Assembly: GCA_963627615.1 (NCBI GenBank)
Contig: CAVGBV010000059.1
Location: 1-16,911 of the forward strand
Direction of reading: 5' to 3'
DNA: 16,911 bases
Source: Faecimorpha sp963627615
GTDB taxonomy: Bacteria; Bacillota; Clostridia; Lachnospirales; Bianqueaceae
This document shows, in pieces, positions 7,369 through 13,445 of the stretch. Below the pieces are notes generated by a model, which was not told the DNA's origin, did no database searches, and saw only the letters and a program-made list of their open reading frames with translations. How positions within the stretch are numbered: position 1 is the first letter of the stretch; each line of letters starts with the position of its first letter. The translations under genes were made by a program, and so were the position numbers.

Positions 7369-8991
7369 TTACTTGCCTTCCTTCTCCGCGTATACAGCCT
7401 TCTTCTCGTCAATTACCTGCTGTCCGCCGATGGTCAGGTATTCCTGAGCATACTGATCCCAAACAGCGTCAAACTGGTCCGGAGAAGCCATAATACTGTT
7501 AACATACAGCTCAGCGATCTTAGCAGTTAGGTCGGCATTATAATTGGTCAGCGCTACGATCTCCTTGCCGAACGGATACGGAGTATAACCACCCTCGGTA
7601 CCGATCTGCAGATTCTGCGTACGGATCGTCTTGGTGAACTCAGGCAGAGAAGCAACTACCGTTGCGGTGTTAACCGTTGCGTCCGGATCGCCGTTGTACA
7701 TCAAAGCGTAGTCGGACAGGTTCTGATAGTCCAGATGAATGTCGGTCGGAATACCGTCAACCAGCGTGTAGTTCTCACCCTCGAAGCCATAACGGAGAAC
7801 CTTATCGTTTTCATAATCAGCCAGCCAATCCAGATACTTGACAGCTTCTGTCTGAGCCTTGCTGAAAACAGGTACCATACAGATAATAGCGGTCGGAGGA
7901 TAGTTCTGCTGCATCATCTGTCCATATACGTTCTCAAGCTTCAGAGCAACAACCTCAGCGTCCGGATTGTTCTCACTCAGAGCTTCCAGAGCCGCACCGA
8001 CATTAACCTGCCACCAGCTGTCGTCAGTCCAGTAACCGGTACGGTTTGCTGTTACATACTCAGCCTTCTTGGTCGTGTCTGCCTGGGTACCATAGTCAGG
8101 ATCCATCAGGCCTTCATTGTAGCACTTATTCAGCCAGCGGAAGCCTTCCTTAACGCCGGCCCACATGAACTCAGGCTCGCAGGCGATCTGCTCAGCCGTG
8201 ATATTCGCAGCGTCCATGAACGCATCACGGATACCGGTTACGGAACGGGACTGGTTACCAGAACCGCTCATACCCATTGCGAAGATCTGCTGACCAGTCT
8301 GGTCTACATCCGCGTCACGGAACTTAACCAGCGCGTCATACAGCTCGTCGATATTCATGGTGTAGAAGCCATTCTCATCGGTACGCAGGGTGATACCCAG
8401 CTTGTCGCACCAGTCCTTACGGATGTAGTGACCGGTGATGTCTCTGGCCGCACGCTTTGCATAGATCGCGTACTGTACGCCATTGTACTGTCCATAGGGC
8501 AGGCACTCTGCCAGATTGGTGTTGATGTGCTCGCCATACTGTGCCAGCAGGTCATCCAGAGCAGCCAGACCGCCCTGCTTAGCGAAATTGTAGTATACAG
8601 CATCCGTATAAGTAAATACAACGTCCGGAGCATCCTTAGAAGCCATCAGTGCATTCAGCTTGTTAACTTCCTCAGAACGCGGGATCGGATAGAACTCAAC
8701 GTTGATATTATTGGGCGTACCAAATGTCTCGTTGATCCAATCTACATATCTGTTATCGGTTACAGTACCGAACTCAGCGGTCGTCGTACCACGGTCAAAA
8801 ACGCTGACCGTCAGAGTCGTCGCATCGCCGGACGGCGTAGGCGTGCTGTCTGCCTTAGACGCATCCACCTGAGAGTTGCTTGCAGAAGGAGTGGAACTGT
8901 CGTTCTTGCTGCTGTTTCCACCGCCGCTGCATCCTGCCAGCGCACTCACGATCATGATTGCGCAAAGCAGCATGGACATCCATTTTTTCAT
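7369..8991 (-). CDS. Sugar ABC transporter substrate-binding lipoprotein (LipO/YtcQ-type)
   Basis: This is a 540-residue extracellular solute-binding protein. A signal peptide with basic MKK, a hydrophobic core and lipobox LAGC (Cys21) shows membrane anchoring by lipidation. A Gly/Ser/Asn/Asp-rich linker (about 22-60) follows before the binding domain. Length and partners fit the LipO/YtcQ group, which feeds oligosaccharides to LplB/YtcP-type permeases. It has the best ribosome binding site of the cluster, AAGGAGG at 9000-9006, eight bases before ATG, and is followed by a terminator, both consistent with high expression. It lies 35 bases after the second permease. The ligand is unknown; the neighbouring GH42 suggests a beta-galactoside. 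Confidence 0.93.
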   Translation of the reverse strand: MKKWMSMLLCAIMIVSALAGCSGGGNSSKNDSSTPSASNSQVDASKADSTPTPSGDATTLTVSVFDRGTTTAEFGTVTDNRYVDWINETFGTPNNINVEFYPIPRSEEVNKLNALMASKDAPDVVFTYTDAVYYNFAKQGGLAALDDLLAQYGEHINTNLAECLPYGQYNGVQYAIYAKRAARDITGHYIRKDWCDKLGITLRTDENGFYTMNIDELYDALVKFRDADVDQTGQQIFAMGMSGSGNQSRSVTGIRDAFMDAANITAEQIACEPEFMWAGVKEGFRWLNKCYNEGLMDPDYGTQADTTKKAEYVTANRTGYWTDDSWWQVNVGAALEALSENNPDAEVVALKLENVYGQMMQQNYPPTAIICMVPVFSKAQTEAVKYLDWLADYENDKVLRYGFEGENYTLVDGIPTDIHLDYQNLSDYALMYNGDPDATVNTATVVASLPEFTKTIRTQNLQIGTEGGYTPYPFGKEIVALTNYNADLTAKIAELYVNSIMASPDQFDAVWDQYAQEYLTIGGQQVIDEKKAVYAEKEGK

Positions 8992-9026
8992 GTCTTTTTC
9001 CTCCTTAAGGATTTTTTCTATGCCAA

Positions 9027-9905
9027 TCAGCCCTTAACAGAACCGATCATGACACCTTTCACAAAATACTTCTGCAGCCACGGATATACCAGCATGATCG
9101 GAACCATACTGAAAATCAGGCATGCCGACTTGATCGTATCGGCAACCAATGCTGCCTGCGCCTCCGGCGTATCGTTAATCATCTCTGCGGAAGCAGAATA
9201 AGCCGTGATGATCTGACGCAGACGAAGCTGCAGCGGATACTTATTCTCATCGTTGATATAGAGCAGCGCGTCACTAAAGCCGTTCCAACGGGATACCGCA
9301 TAGAACAGGGCCAGTGTCGCCATCATGGCCTTAGACAGCGGCAGAATGATCTTGACCAGGATCAACGCGTCATTGGCGCCGTCGATGTAGGCCGACTCCT
9401 CCAGTGCCTTGGGCAGGGAGCCGAAGAAGGTCTTCATCAGAATCATATTGTAGGTCGAGATCGAGATCGGCAGTACCAGAGACCAGAAGGAACCCATCAG
9501 ACCCAGATTACTGATATTGAGGTATGCCGGAATCATACCGCCCGTAAAATACATTGTAAACATGAAGAACAACATGAACGGCTGACGGAACTTCATGTCC
9601 GTTCTGGACAGCGGATAGGCGCACAGGATCGTCATCACCATGGATACCGCTACCGAAACAACCGTCAGGACAATCGTAAAGATCAGGGACCGCCACATCT
9701 TGGCATTGGAGAATACAACGCTGTATGCTGTAAAGTCCAGATCCTTCGGCAGGAAGAATACCTCACCCGCCAGTACTACATTCTTAGACGACATGGATAT
9801 TGACAAAATATTCAGGAACGGCAAAAGGCACAGCAGCGCGATCAGCACGACGATGCAGACAACAACGACCTTAAATATTCTGTCTCCGCGACTCTCTTTA
9901 ATCAT
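9027..9905 (-). CDS. Sugar ABC transporter permease, YtcP/MalG-type
   Basis: This 292-residue inner-membrane protein has six predicted hydrophobic segments (roughly 12-35, 72-97, 108-128, 138-160, 192-210, 253-275). The cytoplasmic EAA loop that contacts the ATPase is at about 169-190 (EESAYIDGANDALILVKIILP). The C-terminus YFVKGVMIGSVKG is the family ending. AAAGGAG at 9915-9921 stands nine bases before ATG, and the gene starts 19 bases after the first permease. It forms the transmembrane pore with the LplB-like partner. No ATP-binding subunit is encoded in the cluster, so a shared MsmK-like ATPase elsewhere is likely; that is family knowledge. Confidence 0.94.
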   Translation of the reverse strand: MIKESRGDRIFKVVVVCIVVLIALLCLLPFLNILSISMSSKNVVLAGEVFFLPKDLDFTAYSVVFSNAKMWRSLIFTIVLTVVSVAVSMVMTILCAYPLSRTDMKFRQPFMLFFMFTMYFTGGMIPAYLNISNLGLMGSFWSLVLPISISTYNMILMKTFFGSLPKALEESAYIDGANDALILVKIILPLSKAMMATLALFYAVSRWNGFSDALLYINDENKYPLQLRLRQIITAYSASAEMINDTPEAQAALVADTIKSACLIFSMVPIMLVYPWLQKYFVKGVMIGSVKG

Positions 9906-9924
9906 GGATCTACACTCCTTTCCT

Positions 9925-10860
9925 TTACCAGATTCCTTCGCCGGTCAGCTTCTTACTAAGCGCGTTGGACCCGATCACCAGGAAGAAGTTAATGACAGAC
10001 TGGAACAGCGTAATCGCCGTAGCAATATTGAATCGATTGCTCTTGATACCGATGCGGTATGCATAAGTACTGATAACGTCCGCAACGCCTCGAACCGTAT
10101 CGTTGCCCAGAGACAGCGGCTGTTCGAATCCGATGCTGGCCATGCTTCCAATCTTGAGGATAAGCATGATCATAACCGTACCCAGAATGTTGGGCAGGGT
10201 AATACTCCACATCATACGGAACCGGCTGCATCCGTCCACCTTGGCCGCTTCATAGATATCCGCGGAGATACCGGTAATCGCGGACATATAGATGATCGCG
10301 CCCCATCCGATATCATGCCATACGCTGACGACGACGTATACGAAGATCCACCAGCCGTTATCCGTCAGGAACGGAACCGAATTGCCGCCGAACATCTTAA
10401 CCACGGAGTTGACGATACCGCTGGAGGTGGAGAAGATCTGATACATCATACCGCCGATGATAACCCAGGAGATAAAGTGCGGCAGATACAGAACCGTCTG
10501 TATGCCCTTCTTGAAGATGCCGTTGTTGATCTCGTTCAACATCAGCGCCAGAATAATCGGCGCCGGGAATCCGATCAGCAGGTTCAATCCATTCAACACC
10601 AGGGTATTTACGATGCTGGACCAGAAGTTCGGTGTTCTGAAAACTTCTTTGAATACATCGAATCCGATCCATTTACTATCCCAAACACCTAAAAACAGAT
10701 TGTAATCCTTAAAAGCGATCAACAATCCATACATGGGAAGGTACTGGAACATGATGTAATAGACCACTGGCAGTATCAGCATCGCATACAAAAGCCAATG
10801 ATTCTTAAAGTACATCAGCGTGGATCCTTTTCTTTTCTTTTTCGTATTCTGCTCACTCAC
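9925..10860 (-). CDS. Sugar ABC transporter permease, LplB/MalF-type
   Basis: This is a 311-residue inner-membrane permease. A basic leader (KKKRKG) precedes the first membrane helix. The FQYLPMYGLLIAFKDYN stretch at 38-54 is characteristic of LplB relatives. The EAA loop is IYEAAKVDGCSRFRMMWSITLP at about 202-223, and the C-terminus KKLTGEGIW fits the family. The chosen start is a GTG, with AAAGGAG at 10873-10879 but a rather long 12-base spacing. An alternative ATG at residue 16 (10815) has AAAGGA nine bases before it and would give 296 residues. It is the first gene of the sugar cluster, directly behind a consensus promoter. Confidence 0.94.
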   Translation of the reverse strand: MSEQNTKKKRKGSTLMYFKNHWLLYAMLILPVVYYIMFQYLPMYGLLIAFKDYNLFLGVWDSKWIGFDVFKEVFRTPNFWSSIVNTLVLNGLNLLIGFPAPIILALMLNEINNGIFKKGIQTVLYLPHFISWVIIGGMMYQIFSTSSGIVNSVVKMFGGNSVPFLTDNGWWIFVYVVVSVWHDIGWGAIIYMSAITGISADIYEAAKVDGCSRFRMMWSITLPNILGTVMIMLILKIGSMASIGFEQPLSLGNDTVRGVADVISTYAYRIGIKSNRFNIATAITLFQSVINFFLVIGSNALSKKLTGEGIW

Positions 10861-10901
10861 TTTTTCAGAACACTCCTTTCATCTGTTTTTGAACTTTTTT
10901 T

Positions 10902-10930
10902 ATTATAGCACCCTACCCCGCCATTGTCAA
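10902..10930 (-). promoter_or_regulatory. Consensus sigma-A promoter of the sugar operon
   Basis: Minus strand TTGACA (10925-10930) and TATAAT (10902-10907) are both perfect consensus hexamers separated by exactly 17 bases. Transcription would begin near 10895, giving a leader of about 35 bases before the LplB-like start. A promoter this strong for a catabolic operon suggests repression rather than activation, but no clear palindromic operator overlaps it. Confidence 0.88.
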
Positions 10931-11098
10931 TATATATAAATCAAATTTATATTTTATGTCCATTTTGCAGTTTTCTTCCATTATATTTGAACATTCAGCA
11001 TTTTGACTGCATATTTTTTACATACTTTTCACCATTTTTTAGTGCATATTGAACTTTTTCTTATTTTCTATATTTACCGGAAATACCGCTTTTTTCTC
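10931..11098. other. AT-rich intergenic region between divergent operons
   Basis: This stretch separates the minus-strand sugar promoter from the plus-strand proS promoter and contains no convincing ORF. It is very AT-rich with long T-runs. TTGAACTTTTT occurs at 11049 and again at 10889 beyond the promoter, with a partial copy TTGAACA at 10988. TGCATATT occurs near 11008 and 11044. These could be binding sites for a distant regulator or simply low-complexity sequence. Confidence 0.4.
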
Positions 11099-11127
11099 TT
11101 GACAAATCCATTTTTCTCCCCTACAAT
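11099..11127 (+). promoter_or_regulatory. Sigma-A promoter of the proS T-box leader
   Basis: TTGACA (11099-11104) and TACAAT (11122-11127) are separated by 17 bases. The predicted start, near 11133, is immediately before the first helices of the T-box leader. Confidence 0.88.
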
Positions 11128-11132
11128 AGAAA

Positions 11133-11338
11133 TATAGCTATGAAGAGGTCCAAAAAGCTATACTGTCTCAGAGAGACGGCCCTTGTGGTGTGAGGCTGTC
11201 ACAGCAAAGTTTTTGTCCCGCCTCGGAGCCTCCGTGCGAAAGCGCGGCGTTTCTTCTGCGTTACCGGAAGCCAGAGTAAAAACAGGGTGGTACCGCCGAT
11301 GCTTCGGCCCCTCATGGGGACGGAGTTATTTTTATTTT
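11133..11338 (+). ncRNA. T-box riboswitch (proline) controlling proS
   Basis: The leader senses uncharged tRNA and permits read-through when proline tRNA is not aminoacylated. The T-box core AGGGTGGTACCGC is at 11284-11296. Stem I can be drawn from GAGG/CCTC (11145-11148 with 11221-11224), CAAAAA/TTTTTG (11151-11156 with 11210-11215), CTGT/ACAG (11163-11166 with 11201-11204) and a distal GACGGCC/GGCTGTC helix (11175-11181 with 11194-11200). The AGAGAG motif lies at 11170-11175. The unpaired segment at 11216-11220 contains CCC followed by G, the best candidate for a proline specifier (11217-11219). A GAAA-capped stem at 11232-11247 looks like stem III. The antiterminator pairing AGGG (11284-11287) with CCCT (11309-11312) competes with the terminator. 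The T-box assignment is firm; helix and specifier details are my reading. Confidence 0.92.
11302..11338 (+). terminator. Regulated intrinsic terminator of the proS T-box
   Basis: CTTCGGCCCC (11302-11311) pairs with GGGGACGGAG (11316-11325), with one mismatch and one G-U pair, around a TCAT loop, followed by a T-rich run (11326-11338). Its 5' arm includes bases needed for the T-box antiterminator, so the two structures exclude one another. Confidence 0.85.
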
Positions 11339-11353
11339 AAGGAGAGTATAGAT

Positions 11354-12796
11354 ATGGCAAAAGGAAATGACAAAAAATTGGTCGAAGCCATTACGCCCAT
11401 GGACGTGGACTTTGCCCAGTGGTACACTGATGTTGTGAAAAAGGCACAACTCATCGACTATTCCCCCGTCCGCGGATGTGTCGCTTTTCTTCCGAACGGC
11501 TACGCGATCTGGGACAAGATTCAGAAGACCCTTGACGGCATCTTTAAGACTGTAGGCGTCGAGAACGTATACATGCCTATGTTTATTCCGGAAAGTCTGC
11601 TGCAGAAGGAAAAGGATCATGTAGAAGGCTTTGCTCCCGAAGTGGCCTGGGTGACTTATGGCGGCGGCGAGCCGCTGTCCGAGCGTTTGTGTGTGCGCCC
11701 CACCTCCGAAACACTGTTCTGTGATCTGTATTCCAAAATCGTACAATCCTACCGGGATCTGCCCAAGGTATACAATCAGTGGTGTTCCGTCGTCCGCTGG
11801 GAAAAGACAACCCGTCCCTTCCTGCGTACAATGGAATTCATGTGGCAGGAAGGCCATACCGCACACGCGACTGCCGAAGAGGCCGAAGCCAGAACCAAGC
11901 AGATGCTGAACATCTATGCTGACTTCTGTGAGCAGTATCTTGCCATCCCGATGATCAAGGGACGCAAGACCGATAAAGAGAAATTTGCCGGAGCCGAGGC
12001 AACCTATACCATCGAAGCGCTGATGCATGACGGTAAGGCGCTGCAGTCCGGTACCAGCCATAACTTCGGTGACGGTTTCGCTAAAGCCTTTGGTATCCAG
12101 TTCACCGATAAGGACAACAAGCTCTCCTATGTCCATCAGACCTCCTGGGGAATGTCCACCCGTATCATCGGCGCCATCATCATGGTTCACGGTGACGACG
12201 ACGGTCTGGTACTGCCTCCCAGAATCGCTCCGGTACAAGTTATGATCATTCCTGTCGCTCAGCATAAGGAAGGCGTACTGGAGAAGGCTGCCGAACTGTC
12301 TGAGCGTCTTGGCCGTCTCTACAGCGTCAAGGTCGATGACAGTGAAAAGAGTCCCGGCTGGAAGTTCAGCGAGCAGGAGATCCGCGGTATTCCTCTGCGT
12401 ATTGAGATCGGCCCCAAGGATATTGAAAAGAATCAGGCTGTCATCGTTCGTCGTGATACCCGCGAAAAGTACTTCGTATCCCTGGATGAGATTGAGACCC
12501 GAACCGGCGAGATCCTGGAGCTGATGCAGTCCGAGATGCTGGAGCGTGCACGTAAGCACCGCGACGCTCACACCTACGACGCTCATACCTATGAAGAATT
12601 CAAGGACGCCATCGCGAACAAGCCCGGATTTGTCCGTGCCATGTGGTGCGGCGATCTTGCCTGCGAACTCAAGATCAAAGAGGATACGACAGCGACCTCC
12701 CGCTGCATGCCTTTTGACGTAGAGCCCATCGATACCCGCTGCGTCTGCTGCGGCAAGCCAGCCAAGTCTCTGGTATACTGGGGCAAAGCGTATTGA
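11354..12796 (+). CDS. proS: Prolyl-tRNA synthetase, type 3 (archaeal/eukaryotic-like)
   Basis: This cytosolic class II synthetase charges tRNA-Pro with proline. The 480 residues start at the ATG preceded by AAGGAG (11339-11344) at nine bases' spacing. Longer in-frame starts upstream run through the T-box and are rejected. Visible elements are RPTSET at 115-120, motif 2 around 148-171 (RWE to FLRTMEFMWQEGHTAH), GTSHNFGDGF at 233-242, motif 3 at about 265-285, an anticodon-binding domain from about 290, and a C-terminal zinc-type domain with Cys432-x4-Cys437 and Cys463-x2-Cys466, ending in WGKAY. There is no INS editing insertion, as expected of this type. The gene forms a single-gene unit between a T-box leader and its own terminator. 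Confidence 0.97.
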   Translation: MAKGNDKKLVEAITPMDVDFAQWYTDVVKKAQLIDYSPVRGCVAFLPNGYAIWDKIQKTLDGIFKTVGVENVYMPMFIPESLLQKEKDHVEGFAPEVAWVTYGGGEPLSERLCVRPTSETLFCDLYSKIVQSYRDLPKVYNQWCSVVRWEKTTRPFLRTMEFMWQEGHTAHATAEEAEARTKQMLNIYADFCEQYLAIPMIKGRKTDKEKFAGAEATYTIEALMHDGKALQSGTSHNFGDGFAKAFGIQFTDKDNKLSYVHQTSWGMSTRIIGAIIMVHGDDDGLVLPPRIAPVQVMIIPVAQHKEGVLEKAAELSERLGRLYSVKVDDSEKSPGWKFSEQEIRGIPLRIEIGPKDIEKNQAVIVRRDTREKYFVSLDEIETRTGEILELMQSEMLERARKHRDAHTYDAHTYEEFKDAIANKPGFVRAMWCGDLACELKIKEDTTATSRCMPFDVEPIDTRCVCCGKPAKSLVYWGKAY

Positions 12797-12812
12797 TCCA
12801 CTCTATATACTA

Positions 12813-12851
12813 AAAAATCCCTGTTCCATCCTGTATGGGGCAGGGATTTTT
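12813..12851 (+). terminator. Intrinsic terminator after proS
   Basis: AAAAATCCCTG (12813-12823) and CAGGGATTTTT (12841-12851) form a perfect 11-bp stem. An inner CCAT/ATGG pairing shortens the loop. It starts 17 bases after the proS stop. Confidence 0.9.
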
Positions 12852-12885
12852 GTGTGCGTATGTAAAATACTCTTTACATTCCTGC

Positions 12886-12913
12886 TTGACAAGATTTTAT
12901 TTTGAGCTATAAT
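12886..12913 (+). promoter_or_regulatory. Promoter of the marR-ABC exporter operon
   Basis: TTGACA (12886-12891) and TATAAT (12908-12913) are perfect hexamers with a 16-base spacer. Transcription would start near 12919-12921, immediately before the palindrome at 12923-12950, so a bound repressor would block initiation or early elongation. Confidence 0.88.
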
Positions 12914-12922
12914 AACTTCATG

Positions 12923-12950
12923 GATGTACATACAACTATGTATATACATC
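12923..12950. promoter_or_regulatory. Palindromic operator, probably for the adjacent MarR protein
   Basis: GATGTACATAC (12923-12933) and GTATATACATC (12940-12950) are inverted copies matching at 10 of 11 positions around a six-base centre. The element lies just after the predicted transcription start and before marR. Size and symmetry suit a dimeric winged-helix regulator of the MarR family, which usually represses its own operon. Binding by this particular protein is inferred from position. Confidence 0.75.
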
Positions 12951-12974
12951 TAACAATGTTACCGAGGTGAACTC

Positions 12975-13445
12975 ATGGATATTACAGAACGCAAAATCAC
13001 CAAAATCGCGCGCGAAGTGGAAAAGCTGGTCCTGTATTCTCTGCGGGAAGAGGGCGTCGGTACGGCAGAAATCGATCTGATTCATGCCCTGCGCCATAAT
13101 CCTGGTTGTACACAGGCAAAACTGGTCGAGCTTCTGCACGCAGACAAGGCCGCCATCGCCCGCAGGACTAAAAATCTGGAGGCAAAAGGATACCTGGTCC
13201 GCAGAGATGATCCGCAGGACCGGCGCAGCCAACTGCTCTTTCCCACGGAAAAAGCAGAAACGCTGAAAGCCTCTAAGGCAGAGATTGAATCGTCATTTTA
13301 CGAATATCTGACCTCCGTTCTGACAGAGAACGAAGCTATGCATTTCGCGGCCATGCTGGATAAGCTGTACTGCGCTTCTAAAGCGGAAAGCCGGGCGGGA
13401 TTTCCGCACTGTATCAATACACAAAAGGATATGAATTGCCAATGA
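12975..13445 (+). CDS. MarR-family transcriptional regulator
   Basis: This is a 156-residue winged helix-turn-helix protein. The helix-turn-helix spans about 45-72 (recognition region HADKAAIARRTKNLEAKG). The wing at about 75-93 has the family pattern DDPQDRRSQLLFPTEKA with its conserved Asp and Arg residues. Terminal helices on both sides would form the dimer interface. GAGGTGA (12964-12970) stands four bases before the ATG. The last four bases overlap the first exporter gene (ATGA), so the genes are translationally coupled. It probably represses the operon through the palindrome upstream and is released by a drug-like or metabolic ligand; the ligand is unknown. Confidence 0.93.
   Translation: MDITERKITKIAREVEKLVLYSLREEGVGTAEIDLIHALRHNPGCTQAKLVELLHADKAAIARRTKNLEAKGYLVRRDDPQDRRSQLLFPTEKAETLKASKAEIESSFYEYLTSVLTENEAMHFAAMLDKLYCASKAESRAGFPHCINTQKDMNCQ

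Noticed and set aside
7735..9201. 488-codon plus-strand open frame
   Set aside because: It runs antisense across the binding-protein gene and into the permease. The minus strand has a lipobox and a strong ribosome binding site, and no promoter or start supports the plus frame.
11183..11353. N-terminal extension of proS from an upstream ATG
   Set aside because: These bases form the T-box leader and its terminator. The ATG at 11354 has the proper ribosome binding site and gives the family N-terminus.
11312..12586. 424-codon minus-strand open frame opposite proS
   Set aside because: It would cover the T-box terminator and most of proS. The class II synthetase motifs are on the plus strand.
12574..12603. 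Tandem DAHTY repeat in proS as a recent duplication
   Set aside because: The segment DAHTYDAHTYEEF aligns naturally with the variable region of this synthetase type without an extra insertion, and the codons of the two copies differ; probably coincidence.
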